The notes: generated by a model from the sequence alone, not told the origin. A DNA stretch of 64,000 bases from Streptomyces griseicoloratus (GCF_014534645.1 NZ_JACVQF010000200.1:62001-126000), one strand, 5' to 3'. Positions 35,483 through 45,018 are shown, counted from the first letter of the stretch. Translations and numbers: made by a program.

Positions 35483-36145
35483 ATGAGCTCCCCGTCAAGC
35501 CCGACCAGAGGCCGGCCCGCCCGACTCGACCAGGCCCGCACCATCCAGACCGCCCTCGGCCTGCTGAACGAGTCCGGTCTCGACGCGCTGACCATGCGCC
35601 GGCTCGCCGATGCGATGGGCGTCCAGGCCGGTGCGCTGTACCGCTATTTCGCGACCAAACAGGACCTGCTCACCGCGATGGCCGAGCGCATGGTCGGCGG
35701 CGTCGCCGACGCCGCCGGACCGACGGGGGACGACTGGAGTGAGAGAGCAGCGCGCCTCGCCCGCGCGCTGCGCAAGGCCCTGCTCGCCCATCGCGACGGC
35801 GCACGCGTCTTCGCCGGCACGCACTCGACCGGCCCGAACACTCTGGGCTTCGCCGACAGCCTCGTCGGCGTGCTGCGTGAGACGGGCTTCGGCGACGAGG
35901 AAGCGGCGCGGGCGCTCTACGCGGTGGTCAACTTCACCGTCGGCCACACCCTGGAGGAACAGGCCGCCCTCCGGCCGGGGGACGGGGGGACCACCGATGC
36001 GGGGGTCCTGCACGAGGCGGTGGCGACGGGGGCGTATCCGCACCTCGCCGCCACCCTGCCGGTGCTCACCAGTACGGACTTCACGGCACACTTCGAGTTC
36101 GGACTGCGGCTGCTCCTGGACGGACTGCGTGCCGTCCGGCGGTGA
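35483..36145 (+). CDS. TetR-family repressor of the divergent monooxygenase
   Basis: A 220-residue TetR protein with TIQTALGLLNESGLDALTMR and RLADAMGVQAGALYRYFATK as the DNA-binding domain. The C-terminal region is of the TetR-C type (LARALRKALLAHRDGARVFAG, ALYAVVNFTVGHTLEEQAAL) found in tetracycline and actinorhodin-type repressors. GAGG precedes the ATG at 35483 by three bases. It sits beside a perfect operator. From 36146 to 36413 I see no gene, only GC-rich inverted repeats between convergent genes. Confidence 0.85.
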   Translation: MSSPSSPTRGRPARLDQARTIQTALGLLNESGLDALTMRRLADAMGVQAGALYRYFATKQDLLTAMAERMVGGVADAAGPTGDDWSERAARLARALRKALLAHRDGARVFAGTHSTGPNTLGFADSLVGVLRETGFGDEEAARALYAVVNFTVGHTLEEQAALRPGDGGTTDAGVLHEAVATGAYPHLAATLPVLTSTDFTAHFEFGLRLLLDGLRAVRR

Positions 36146-36413
36146 GCCCGTGGCGGTGCCCCCCACCGCGGTCCCGGCGCGGGGCGTGAGCAGATGGAGC
36201 TGCCGGAAGGGCACGCTGCCGGTGTTCCGCGCGGAGCGGACCGAGCCCCGGCCGGTGAGACACCTGACGAACGTGCCACAGGTGTGCTCCGGCACGCCCT
36301 CCAGCCGAACGGGTGACGGGCCCGGTGCTCAGGGGCTCGAGATCAACTCATTGCCCCTTTGACGCGTATCCGGGTCACCCTCACAGGCCGCGCCCAGGGC
36401 GGCCGACGGCCTG

Positions 36414-37175
36414 TCAGACCGCGGACCAGCCGTCGTCGACGGGCAGGATCGCGCCGTTGATGTTGCTCGCGGCCTCCGAGGCGAGGAACAGGATCGCCGC
36501 CGCCTGTTCCTCCGGCCGCGACACCCGTCCGAGGTTGACGAAGTGCGGGCCGAGCGCCGCCGGGCCGTGCGCGGTGGGGTCGGCGTCCACGGTGATGGCG
36601 GTCGCGGTGCCGCCCGGACAGATGGCGTTGGCGCGGATGCCGTTCTTGCGGTACATCACCGCCAGCGACTTCGTCAGTCCGACCACGCCGTGCTTGGAGG
36701 CCGTGTACGCGGCACCCGCCGCACTTCCGCGCAGGGCCGCCTCGGATGCGGTGTTCACGATGGCACCGCGGCCCGCGGCCAGCATGTGCGGCAGCACGGC
36801 ACGGGCGAGGAGGAAGGGCGCGGTGAGGTTGACCCGGATGACGCGTTCCCACTCGGCGTCGCTCACGTCGGCCGGCGCCGACATGCTGTCCATGATGCCG
36901 GCGTTGTTCACCAGGACGTCCACGCCGCCGAACCGCTCCACGGCCGTCGACGTCACCTGGTCCACGACGGTCTGCTCGCTCAGGTCGCCCGTGACGGCCA
37001 CCGCGGCGCCGCCCGCCTCCTCGATCTCCTTGACGACCGTGCCGGCCCCCTCGGCGTTGAGGTCCGCGACCACGACGCGGTCGCCCCGCCCGGCGAAGGC
37101 GAGCGCGGCCGCGCGCCCTATGCCCGATCCCGCCCCGGTGACGATCACGCTGCGTCCGTTCACACCGTCGGTCAT
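36414..37175 (-). CDS. SDR-family oxidoreductase
   Basis: A 253-residue classical short-chain dehydrogenase. TGAGSGIG is the cofactor loop, VLVNNAGIMD the NNAG motif, AYTASKHGVVGL the catalytic Tyr-Lys and ICPGGTATAITVD the substrate-side loop. The C-terminal NINGAILPVDDGWSAV is typical. The substrate is unknown. It is divergent from a TetR gene across a palindrome, so expression is likely inducible. The start at 37175 is the first codon that gives the family N-terminus. Confidence 0.8.
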   Translation of the reverse strand: MTDGVNGRSVIVTGAGSGIGRAAALAFAGRGDRVVVADLNAEGAGTVVKEIEEAGGAAVAVTGDLSEQTVVDQVTSTAVERFGGVDVLVNNAGIMDSMSAPADVSDAEWERVIRVNLTAPFLLARAVLPHMLAAGRGAIVNTASEAALRGSAAGAAYTASKHGVVGLTKSLAVMYRKNGIRANAICPGGTATAITVDADPTAHGPAALGPHFVNLGRVSRPEEQAAAILFLASEAASNINGAILPVDDGWSAV

Positions 37176-37241
37176 GAAGTGCTCCGTCCAGATGAGGTGC
37201 CGGCGCGGCGGACTCCTGTCGCGCCGCGCCAGCACCCTAAC

Positions 37242-37270
37242 GACTTTATGTCTCTGAGTGACATAAAGTC
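37242..37270. promoter_or_regulatory. Inverted-repeat operator of the SDR/TetR pair
   Basis: GACTTTATGTC (37242-37252) and GACATAAAGTC (37260-37270) are exact complements separated by seven bases. The site is AT-rich against a GC-rich background. It lies 66 bases from the SDR start and 67 from the TetR start, so it probably overlaps both promoters. Confidence 0.75.
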
Positions 37271-37337
37271 CTGGCGGAGAATATGCGGGACTGGGCAGGA
37301 CCAGGCAGGACATCGATCACCGGCACCGGAGGGGCAG

Positions 37338-37964
37338 ATGACCGCAGCCCGCGGACGGACGGGGCGGCCACCGCTGACCGAAGAGCGCAAGGCCGCCATC
37401 CGGCTGGAGATCGCCCACGCCGCGGTCGACCTGTTCATCGCCCAGGGCGTCGCCGCGACCACGGGCGAGCAGATCGGGCAGGCCGTCGGCGTCTCGGCAC
37501 GGACGGTCTGGCGCTACTTCCCCACCAAGGAGAGCTGCGTACGGCCCCTGTTCTCGACCGGCATCGACGCGATCGCCGCCGCGCTGCGGCAGTGGTCTCC
37601 CGGCCGCCCCCTCCAGGAGGCCTTCGACCACCTGTGGACCACCGACGCGGTCCTGCCCGGACCGGACATCGGCGCCCTGCTGCGACTGACCCGGACCGAG
37701 CCGGGTCTGCGCGCGGTCTGGCTGCAGACCCATGACGAGGCGGAACCCGTCTTCGCGCGTGCCCTCGCCGAGCGGGCCGGTCTGCCCGCCGACGACGTAC
37801 GGCCGGCCATCCGGGCCGCCATGCTCAACGCCGCCCTGCGCGCGGCCGTCGAACACCACGCCTGGCGGACGGCCGAACCCGGCACCAGCCCCGCGACCGC
37901 CCGAGCCGACCTCGCAGCCACCCTGCGCACCGCCCTGACCACCGCGGCGACCGGCCTCACCTGA
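37338..37964 (+). CDS. TetR-family regulator of the divergent SDR
   Basis: A 208-residue regulator with a basic N-terminus (ARGRTGRPPLTEERKAA) and a clear helix-turn-helix (GEQIGQAVGVSARTVWRYFP). The C-terminal domain is helical with SADs such as HLWTTDAVLPGPDIGALLRL. GGAGGGGC precedes the ATG by six bases. It is convergent with the membrane protease gene, separated by 33 bases. The operator between it and the SDR supports a simple repressor-target pair. Confidence 0.8.
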   Translation: MTAARGRTGRPPLTEERKAAIRLEIAHAAVDLFIAQGVAATTGEQIGQAVGVSARTVWRYFPTKESCVRPLFSTGIDAIAAALRQWSPGRPLQEAFDHLWTTDAVLPGPDIGALLRLTRTEPGLRAVWLQTHDEAEPVFARALAERAGLPADDVRPAIRAAMLNAALRAAVEHHAWRTAEPGTSPATARADLAATLRTALTTAATGLT

Positions 37965-37997
37965 TCGGGGGGCCGTGACCGTCGATCGCTGGGATGC

Positions 37998-39128
37998 TCA
38001 CGGGCTCTCCGTGCCGCGCAGTGCGTGGCGCTGGACGATGCGGGAGATGTCGTGCGCGGTGATGATGCCTGCCGGCTGCTGCCCGTCGGTGACGAGGACG
38101 GGCAGGCCACGGCCCGGGGTGAGCCCTTCGAGAACGTCTTCCAGGAGGTCGTCGGGTGCGCAGGTGGCGCACTTCGACAGCGGGGTCGCCACGTCCCTCA
38201 CCCGCGTGGTCTCCCGCTCCGACGCGGGGACACGCGCGAGGCGCGGCAGGTGGAGCAGGCCGCTGGGGCGTCCTTCGAAATCGATGAGGGCCAGAGTGGA
38301 GTGTCGGGTCCGTACAGCCACCTCGTCGACGCAGCGTTGTACGTTCAGCCAGTCCTGGCAGGTCTCCACGGGGCTGGTCATGGCATCGGCGGCCCGCAGT
38401 CCGCGCAGAGCCGGGGTGAGCGTCGCGCGCCGGCGTTCTCCGCTGGCGACGATCATGACGAAGAAGCCGATGAGGGCCAGCCACAGACCGGACAGCGCAC
38501 CGCGCAGTACGGCGATCCAGCCGACGGCGATCAGCAGGAAGCCGAGGATCTGCCCGCCGCGTGCGGCCGCTCGTTCGGCGCGGTCCTGGTCTCCCGTGCG
38601 CCACCACACCAGCGCCTGCACCATCCGTCCCCCGTCGAGCGGTGCCGCCGGCAACAGATTGAACACGGCCAGGACGAGGTTCACCCACCCGAGCCAGAGC
38701 AGCACGGCCGCGGGCATCGACCAGCCGGACACCGTGTCCAGCCCGATGCCGGTCCCGACCGCGACCGCTCCGATGACCAGACTGGTCAGCGGCCCGCTGG
38801 CGGCCACCACGAAGGCGGAGCCGGCCGTACGCAGCTTGCCCATCTCGGTCATTCCCCCCAGTGCCCACAAGGTGATGCTCTGGACCTGGCTGCCCTTGCG
38901 GCGCGCCGTGAGCGCGTGGGCGGCCTCGTGAGCCAGCAGGCTCACCACGAGCAGGAGGGCTCCCACCAGGCCGGCGAGCGTGTAGACGGCGCTCGACTGG
39001 TCCGGGACCCTGGCGGGGAGAGTCCGGCTGCCCAGGCTGTATCCGAACAGCATCACCAGCAGGGGCACGCTCCAGTGGACGCGCAGCGGAACCCCGAGGA
39101 CGCGTCCCATTCGTACCGAGCCGTTCAT
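37998..39128 (-). CDS. Site-2-protease-like membrane metalloprotease with CBS domains
   Basis: A 376-residue M50-family protein. The zinc motif H67-E-x-x-H71 sits in VVSLLAHEAAHALTARRKG within a helix, and the second motif is LLPAAPLDGGR with D165. About six helices precede a C-terminal pair of CBS-like domains (from around 250: RAADAMTSPVETCQDW, VRDVATPLSKCATC, LEDVLEGLTPGRGLPVLVTD). The family performs intramembrane cleavage, and CBS domains may sense adenylates. It is convergent with the TetR gene, and an unrelated decarboxylase operon lies upstream. Confidence 0.85.
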   Translation of the reverse strand: MNGSVRMGRVLGVPLRVHWSVPLLVMLFGYSLGSRTLPARVPDQSSAVYTLAGLVGALLLVVSLLAHEAAHALTARRKGSQVQSITLWALGGMTEMGKLRTAGSAFVVAASGPLTSLVIGAVAVGTGIGLDTVSGWSMPAAVLLWLGWVNLVLAVFNLLPAAPLDGGRMVQALVWWRTGDQDRAERAAARGGQILGFLLIAVGWIAVLRGALSGLWLALIGFFVMIVASGERRRATLTPALRGLRAADAMTSPVETCQDWLNVQRCVDEVAVRTRHSTLALIDFEGRPSGLLHLPRLARVPASERETTRVRDVATPLSKCATCAPDDLLEDVLEGLTPGRGLPVLVTDGQQPAGIITAHDISRIVQRHALRGTESP

Positions 39129-39233
39129 CGCCTTCTCCTGCCGGCCTGAGCCCCCCTTCCTCTTCAGTCTCGCTCCGCCGGGGCAGGACGTGTCGTCCTC
39201 TTCGGTGCCGGGCCAGGCGTACGGCTGCGGGGC

Positions 39234-39485
39234 TCAGCGGGTCGGCAGCGGCGGGACCGCCGGCACCTCCGGCGCCGTGGCGATGTCCTCGGCGGTCAGC
39301 CGGAAGCCGGCCGGGTAGTCCTCGCGGCGGGTGCGGCGCGCGGGCTCGGTGGTGCGCCACATGTACAGGCAGCGGGCGCACTGGAGCACCTGCCAGACGC
39401 CGGGGACGGGCGAGTCGGTGACGGTGGAGACGGCCTCGTCGGCGCAGCGGGGGCAGACGAGGTGCGGGGTGTTCCGGTCGGACAT
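39234..39485 (-). CDS. vdcD: VdcD-type subunit of hydroxyarylic acid decarboxylase
   Basis: An 83-residue protein with two zinc-ribbon-like Cys pairs, HLVCPRCADEAVST and LQCARCLYMWRTTEPARRT, and a Pro/Ala tail. This is the small D subunit found with UbiD-type non-oxidative decarboxylases of vanillate or 4-hydroxybenzoate. It is the last gene of the vdcBCD operon, 62 bases after the C subunit. Its role in the complex is not well settled, but the genes consistently occur together. Confidence 0.8.
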   Translation of the reverse strand: MSDRNTPHLVCPRCADEAVSTVTDSPVPGVWQVLQCARCLYMWRTTEPARRTRREDYPAGFRLTAEDIATAPEVPAVPPLPTR

Positions 39486-39547
39486 GGTGGGCGGGTCCTT
39501 TCCTAAGGGCTCCGGAGGGGGTGGGCTCAGCTCCGGTAAAGGGCGGC

Positions 39548-40972
39548 TCAGCGGCCGGCGAGCAGGGTGCGAAGGCGCGCGGTCCACTCGGCGGTCTCCG
39601 GCAGGTCCTTGACCGGGGTGCCGAAGTCGCCGCGCACGTCGGGGGCGACCGGGGTCGTGGCGTCGATGATCAGCTTGCTGGTGACACCGGGCGGCTGGGA
39701 GGCGGGGGCGAGTGCCACGACCGACAGGTTGGGGACGACCACCACGTCTTCCCTGGGGTTCACCTTGGCGGACTGGGCCCACATCACCTGCGGCAGGTCG
39801 AACGGGTCGACGTCCTCGTCGACGAGGATGACCTGGGAGACGTAACCGAGGCCGTGCGGTGTGGTCATCGCGCGCATCCCGACCGCCTTGGCGAAACCGC
39901 CGTACCGCTTGGCCGTGGAGATGATCACCAGCAGGCCGTGGGTGTACATGGCGTTGACGGCGCGCACCTCGGGGAATTCGGCGCGCAGTTGCTTCAGCAG
40001 CGGGACGCTGGTGTTCGGGCCGACCAGGTAGTCGCACTCCGTCCAGGGCATGCCCAGGTACAGGGACTCGAAGACGGGGTCGGTGCGGTACGAGATGCGC
40101 TCGACGCGGATGACGGGCATGCGCCGGCCGCCCGAGTAGTGGCCGGTGAACTCGCCGAACGGGCCCTCGATCTGCCGCACCCGGGACTCGATGACGCCCT
40201 CGATCACGACCTCGGCGCCCCAGGGGACGTCCAGGCCGGTGTGCGGGGCGGTCGCGATGGGCATCGGGGCGCCGCGCAGGGCGCCCGCCATCTCGTACTC
40301 CGACTGGTCGTAGCGCAGGGGCATGCCGGCGACGATCGGGATGACCGGGTCGTTGCCGAGGGTGATCGCGACGGGCAGGTCCTCGCCGCGCTCCTCGGCG
40401 GTGCGCAGATGCTGGGCGATGTCGTGCACGGGCACCGGCTGGAGGGCGAGCCGGTCGCGTCCGACGACCTCCATGCGGTACGTGCCCAGGTTCTGCTTGC
40501 CGAAGTGGTCCGGGTCGTCGGGGTCCCGGGAGACCACGGCCGCCTTGTCGAGGTAGAAGCCGCCGTCGCCGTCGTTGAGGCGGAACAACGGCAGGACCCG
40601 GAAGAGGTCGACGTCGTCGCCGGTGAGGGTGTTGTCCTGCCAGGGCGCGTCAGCGCGGCGCTCCGGCGCGACGGGGAAGGCGTCCCAGCGGCGGGCGAAC
40701 TCCTCGACCTGCTCGCGCGGCGAGGTGTCCTTCGGCAGGCCGAGGGCGAGGGCGTGGTTGCGCCAGGAGCCGTGCACGTTCATCACGATGCGGGCGTCGG
40801 TGAAGCCCTTCACCCGGTCGAACCACAGGGCCGGCGCGCCCTCGCCGATGCGGCCCGCGGCGTTGGCCGCCGCCGCGATGTCGGGCTCCGGCAGGACCTC
40901 GTCCGGTATCCGCAGCAGTTGTCCCTCCTTTTCGAGCGTGTCGAGGAACGAGCGCAGGTCGTCGTACGGCAT
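39548..40972 (-). CDS. vdcC: UbiD-family decarboxylase (VdcC-type, vanillate or 4-hydroxybenzoate)
   Basis: A 474-residue prenylated-FMN decarboxylase that removes CO2 from hydroxyarylic acids. It begins PYDDLRSFLDTLEKEGQLLR and carries the family segments NVHGSWRNHALALGL, VVSRDPDDPDHFGKQNLGTY, GPFGEFTGHYSGGRRMPVIR and IILVDEDVDPF. The length fits UbiD/VdcC proteins. It needs prenylated FMN from the adjacent UbiX-like gene. Position in the B-C-D order identifies a phenolic acid decarboxylase rather than a ubiquinone enzyme. Confidence 0.9.
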   Translation of the reverse strand: MPYDDLRSFLDTLEKEGQLLRIPDEVLPEPDIAAAANAAGRIGEGAPALWFDRVKGFTDARIVMNVHGSWRNHALALGLPKDTSPREQVEEFARRWDAFPVAPERRADAPWQDNTLTGDDVDLFRVLPLFRLNDGDGGFYLDKAAVVSRDPDDPDHFGKQNLGTYRMEVVGRDRLALQPVPVHDIAQHLRTAEERGEDLPVAITLGNDPVIPIVAGMPLRYDQSEYEMAGALRGAPMPIATAPHTGLDVPWGAEVVIEGVIESRVRQIEGPFGEFTGHYSGGRRMPVIRVERISYRTDPVFESLYLGMPWTECDYLVGPNTSVPLLKQLRAEFPEVRAVNAMYTHGLLVIISTAKRYGGFAKAVGMRAMTTPHGLGYVSQVILVDEDVDPFDLPQVMWAQSAKVNPREDVVVVPNLSVVALAPASQPPGVTSKLIIDATTPVAPDVRGDFGTPVKDLPETAEWTARLRTLLAGR

Positions 40973-41034
40973 GAGGGGTCTCCTTGTGTGCAGCGCGCGG
41001 AGGGAAGAGCGGAGGGAAGAAGGGGCCGGCCGGG

Positions 41035-41631
41035 TCAGCAGGCCCGTCCTGGGCCGTCGAGGCGGGCGGTGCGCAGGCCGCTCCAGCGCCGGGCGCCTGC
41101 GGCGGGCAGGTCCAGTTGGTCGAGGACCCGCGAGACGATGTGCTCCACGATGTCCTCGACCGTGGCCGGGTGGTTGTAGAAGGCCGGCATGGGCGGGACG
41201 ATCCGCACACCCATGCGGGCCAGGGCGAGCATGTTCTCCAGATGGATCTCGCTCAGCGGCGTCTCGCGGGGGACCAGCACCAGCGGCCGGCGTTCCTTCA
41301 GCGTCACGTCCGCCGCCCGGCCGACGAGACCGTCCGCGTAGCCGGCGCGGATGCCGGCCAGCGTCTTCATGGAACACGGGACGACGACCATGGCGTCCGT
41401 CCGGAACGAACCGGAGGAGATGGTGGCGCCCTGGTCCTCGGCCGGGTGCACCACGTCCGCCAGCGCCGCGACTTCGCGCAGGGTGCGGCCGGTCTCCAGC
41501 TCGACGGTGGCCCGTGCCCAGCGGCTGGCGACCAGATGCGTCTCGACGTCCGGCAGCTCCGCGAGACGCTCCAGCAGCCGCACCCCGAAGGGCGCACCGG
41601 TGGCCCCCGTCATCGCCACGATCACCCGCAC
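41035..41631 (-). CDS. vdcB: UbiX-like flavin prenyltransferase (VdcB)
   Basis: A 198-residue flavoprotein. It starts VIVAMTGATGAPFGVRLLER (flavin-binding loop) and has SSGSFRTDAMVVVPCSMKTL and LVLVPRETPLSEIHLENMLA, the conserved UbiX/Pad1 segments. It makes prenylated FMN for the adjacent UbiD-type subunit. A GTG at 41629-41631 is the start. It is the first gene of the operon and is divergent from an AraC regulator 120 bases away. Confidence 0.9.
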   Translation of the reverse strand: MRVIVAMTGATGAPFGVRLLERLAELPDVETHLVASRWARATVELETGRTLREVAALADVVHPAEDQGATISSGSFRTDAMVVVPCSMKTLAGIRAGYADGLVGRAADVTLKERRPLVLVPRETPLSEIHLENMLALARMGVRIVPPMPAFYNHPATVEDIVEHIVSRVLDQLDLPAAGARRWSGLRTARLDGPGRAC

Positions 41632-41751
41632 GAGCCCACTGCTCCTTTTCGGTCAGCCCCCGCTCCGTTCTCCTTTCACGCTAGGAGTCGCTCCAGGCGA
41701 AGGGCGGTACGCTGAGGACAGGCCATGGGGTAAAACGGACAGGCAGGACGG

Positions 41752-42651
41752 GTGCGCACGGACAAGGGAGACCGGGGGCACGGTCCCGTCACCATCACCG
41801 AGGTGGCGTACCGGCCGGCGCTGAGCGCACCGATCGGCATGGACGTCGTGGACTTCGCGGAACTGCGGGCCCGCGGCCGGCGGCGTGGCATCGACCTGTC
41901 CAGCCCTCAGCGCCCGGCCTTCCATCACCTCCTCCACGTGCACCCCGGCTCCCGGCCGCTGGACCACACGGTCGACTTCACCCGGCACGTCGTCCCGCCG
42001 GGCGGGTGGCTGTGGGTGCGCCCCGGGCAGGTGCACCAGTACGCGGCCGGACCCGAGGGCCCCTGGCAGGTCGCGGACGGCGTCATCGTGATCTGGCGCC
42101 CCGGATTCGTCCCCGAGGACCCGCCGGAGGCGACCGCGCCCGTGCGGCCCACCGGGGCGCAGGCCCGGCTGGTGGACCTGGCCCGGGAGCACCTGCTCGC
42201 CGAGTACGAGGACGTGGGCGCCCTGCCGTTGGAGGCCCACAACAAGGTGCTGCGGGCGCTGCTCTCGGTGCTGCTGCTGCGACTGGCCCACGCGGCGCCG
42301 ACGACTGCGCCGGCGGTGGAGAAGGGCGGGCCCTTCGACCGGTTCCGGGCCGCCGTGGAACGGGACTTCGCCCGCACCCACCGTGTCGCCGACTACGCCG
42401 CGGCCCTCGGGTACAGCACCCGCACGCTCACCCGCGCCGCCCTCGCCGCCACCGGGTCCACCGCCAAGGCGTACCTCGACGCACGCATCGTCCTGGAGGC
42501 CAAGCGGCTGCTGGTCCACACCGACCTCGGCGCGGCCGACGTGGCCCGCCGTCTCGGGTTCGGCGATCCCGGCGACTTCGGCAAGTTCTTCCGCCGGCAC
42601 GACGGACGCACCCCGCTGCAGTTCCGGGCGGCGGCACGCGGGACGGCGTGA
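41752..42651 (+). CDS. AraC-family regulator of the decarboxylase operon
   Basis: A 299-residue regulator. An N-terminal cupin-like domain (HHLLHVHPGSRPLDHTVDFT, RPGQVHQYAAGPEGPWQVAD) precedes two AraC helix-turn-helix motifs (ADYAAALGYSTRTLTRAALA and AADVARRLGFGDPGDFGKFF). A GTG at 41752 is the probable start. Its divergence from vdcBCD suggests it activates the operon in response to a phenolic acid. No operator could be defined with confidence in the 120-base gap. From 42652 to 42814 I see no gene. Confidence 0.8.
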   Translation: MRTDKGDRGHGPVTITEVAYRPALSAPIGMDVVDFAELRARGRRRGIDLSSPQRPAFHHLLHVHPGSRPLDHTVDFTRHVVPPGGWLWVRPGQVHQYAAGPEGPWQVADGVIVIWRPGFVPEDPPEATAPVRPTGAQARLVDLAREHLLAEYEDVGALPLEAHNKVLRALLSVLLLRLAHAAPTTAPAVEKGGPFDRFRAAVERDFARTHRVADYAAALGYSTRTLTRAALAATGSTAKAYLDARIVLEAKRLLVHTDLGAADVARRLGFGDPGDFGKFFRRHDGRTPLQFRAAARGTA

Positions 42652-42814
42652 CCGCAGGCCGCCGGGCCCGTGCCCGCAGCGGTGAGTACGGCGCCCTGTC
42701 GTGAGGCGGTACGAGGGCTCCCCGTCGCGTGCCGGGCGATGGCGTCGGGCGCACGTGTCCGGGACGACGGCCCGATCGGCGACGAGATGGCGGTGAGCTG
42801 TCCTTGGCCGCTTG

Positions 42815-44989
42815 TCAGTCGAGTGGGACGGCCGTGATGCGCTGGTCGTCATGGGCGTAGAGGAGCCGGCCGGCCTGGACGAGACCGCTCGGCCCGCCTT
42901 CCGATCCGATGGCCTGCGCCGAAAGGCTCCAGACCGTCTTCTGCTGGGCCACGTCGACGGCGATCACGGCCACACCGTCTTCCACCGTGCCGACGTACAA
43001 CCGGCCCGTGAAGACGTCCGGCTGCGCGATGGTGCTGAGGTACAGGTCCGAGCGCAACGTCCACAGCTTCCTGCCCGTGAGGGGGTCGTGGGCGGTGAGC
43101 TCCTCGTCGACCGCGTACAGGACGCCGTCCGCGACCACCGGCTCCGCGAAGCCGGTCGCCAGCGGCGACCCGGCTTCGAGCTCCCAGGCGACCTCGCCCG
43201 AGGCGAGATCCACTGCCCAGATGCTGGAGTCCGCGGTGTAGGCGTGCGTCCGCGACACCACCGGGCGGCTGAGCGAGTCCAACGCGTCGCGGTCCCTCGG
43301 CAGCAGTTGCCGGGACCACAGCGGCTCGCCGCTGCGGCGGTCGAGGGCGAACATCCGTTCGGGATCGGTGCACACCAGCCGTTCGCCCGCCACGACGGCG
43401 GAGACGAACGGGGCGGCCCCGGACTCGCCTCGACGGGCTTCGATCGCGCGGCTCCAGCGGATCCGCCGTGCCGCCACGTCGTAGGCCAGGAGACGGGACC
43501 CGGTCCGGCTTGCTGCCGCTTCGCCACGGATGTGGAGGTAGATCGCGCTGCCGTCGGCGGCGATCACATCGGGCAGCGCGTCGTCCAGTTCCGCGGGATT
43601 GCCGGCCGGGCCGACGACCTCTCCCGTCCTCAGGTCCACGCGACCGAACGAGCGCTCAAAGGTTTCCGGGTCGTGCACCATCCCGTAGGCACGCCCGTCG
43701 AAGACCACGAGTTCCACGCTCGACTCGTCGTTGCGCCACAGCTCGGAGCCGTCCTCGGCGGACAGCGCGACACCGGAGGCGTAGACGACCCCGTCGGCGG
43801 GCAGCGGGGCGTGGTAGGCGTCACGCAGGGGGACCGTCCATCGAGGGCGAGGCGCGGTGCCGGGTGGCCTGCTGCCCGAACCCTTGGAGGGGCCTCGCCC
43901 CCTCGCGGGCTTGTCGCCGCCGGAATCGCCGGACCCGCCCACGGCGAGCAGCGTGCCCGCCGTGCCGACGGCCAGCACGCCGCCGACGGCGCCCATGAGG
44001 ACGGCCCGGCGGGACAGCGGACCGGGACGCGCGGCGGCAGCAGGGGTGTCCGGGCCCGGTCCGGCCGCGACCCCGGCGTCCGCGGGTAGTCCGGCGGTGG
44101 GGAGTTCGCTGATCCTGCGGGTGATGTCGGCGAGCACCGGGCCGGGCAGCGTGTCGGCGAACGCCGCCGCGTCGAACGGCCCCCACATCCGTGCGAGCTG
44201 CCCCGGCGCGGGCCGGTGTTCCGGCGACTTGTGCAGGCAGGCGACGAGGTCGTCCCGCAACCCGGCGGGCAGGCCCGCGAGTTCGGGCTCCGCGTCGCGG
44301 ACCAGAATCATCGGGTCCTGGCCGTCCCGTCCGTCGAAGGGCCCGTGTCCCGAGGCGGCGAACACCAGGACCGATCCGAGTGCGAACACGTCACCCTCCG
44401 GCCCGTGCTCCTCACCGCGCACCTGCTCCGGCGACATGTAGGCCGGGGTTCCGATCACCCCGCCGGTGGACGTGAGCCGCCGCGCCCCCAGAGCGCGGGC
44501 GATGCCGAAGTCGATGAGCCGGGGACCCGCCGGGGTGAGGAGGACGTTGGAGGGCTTGAGGTCCCGGTGCACCAGCCCGGACCGGTGCAGTGCCCGAAGC
44601 GCCTCGGCGAGGGCGGCGCCCACGCTCCGGACCGTCTCCTCGGGAAGCGGTCCGCCGAGCCCGACCGCCTCCCTCAGCGAGGGGCCGATGACGTACGCCG
44701 TGGCCAGCCACGGCTGCGCCGCGTCGGGGTCGGCGTCGACGACCTCCGCGGTGTGCAGCGGGCCGAGGCTCCGGGCGGCTTCCGCCTCCAGCCGGAAACG
44801 GTCCCGGAATCCGGGTTCGCCCGCGAGTTCCGGGCGGATCGTCTTCAGCGCGACGAGCCGCCCGCCCGCGGACCGTGCCAGGTAGACCGTGCCCATGCCG
44901 CCGCCGCCCAGCCGGCCCGCGAGCGTGAAACCACCGACGCTCGCGGGGTCGTCCGGCAGCAGCGGGAGGATCGACGAGGTGACCGGCAT
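42815..44989 (-). CDS. Ser/Thr kinase with PQQ-like beta-propeller (third of three)
   Basis: A 724-residue membrane kinase. Residues about 20-280 hold all kinase elements: Gly loop LGGGGMGTVYLA, lysine in VALKTIRP, HRDLKPSNVLL, IDFGIA and YMSPEQ. A Pro/Ala linker leads to a membrane-like segment (AVLMGAVGGVLAVGTAGTLL), and residues about 400-724 are repeated PQQ-type propeller blades (DGSELWRND, YDVAARRIRWS, DLASGEVAWELE). The propeller would lie outside the cell and probably senses a ligand. It follows the pseudokinase gene by 29 bases, so both are co-transcribed. Confidence 0.85.
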   Translation of the reverse strand: MPVTSSILPLLPDDPASVGGFTLAGRLGGGGMGTVYLARSAGGRLVALKTIRPELAGEPGFRDRFRLEAEAARSLGPLHTAEVVDADPDAAQPWLATAYVIGPSLREAVGLGGPLPEETVRSVGAALAEALRALHRSGLVHRDLKPSNVLLTPAGPRLIDFGIARALGARRLTSTGGVIGTPAYMSPEQVRGEEHGPEGDVFALGSVLVFAASGHGPFDGRDGQDPMILVRDAEPELAGLPAGLRDDLVACLHKSPEHRPAPGQLARMWGPFDAAAFADTLPGPVLADITRRISELPTAGLPADAGVAAGPGPDTPAAAARPGPLSRRAVLMGAVGGVLAVGTAGTLLAVGGSGDSGGDKPARGRGPSKGSGSRPPGTAPRPRWTVPLRDAYHAPLPADGVVYASGVALSAEDGSELWRNDESSVELVVFDGRAYGMVHDPETFERSFGRVDLRTGEVVGPAGNPAELDDALPDVIAADGSAIYLHIRGEAAASRTGSRLLAYDVAARRIRWSRAIEARRGESGAAPFVSAVVAGERLVCTDPERMFALDRRSGEPLWSRQLLPRDRDALDSLSRPVVSRTHAYTADSSIWAVDLASGEVAWELEAGSPLATGFAEPVVADGVLYAVDEELTAHDPLTGRKLWTLRSDLYLSTIAQPDVFTGRLYVGTVEDGVAVIAVDVAQQKTVWSLSAQAIGSEGGPSGLVQAGRLLYAHDDQRITAVPLD

Positions 44990-45018
44990 GCAGCGCACTC
45001 CTTGGTGTGTTCGGCCCA

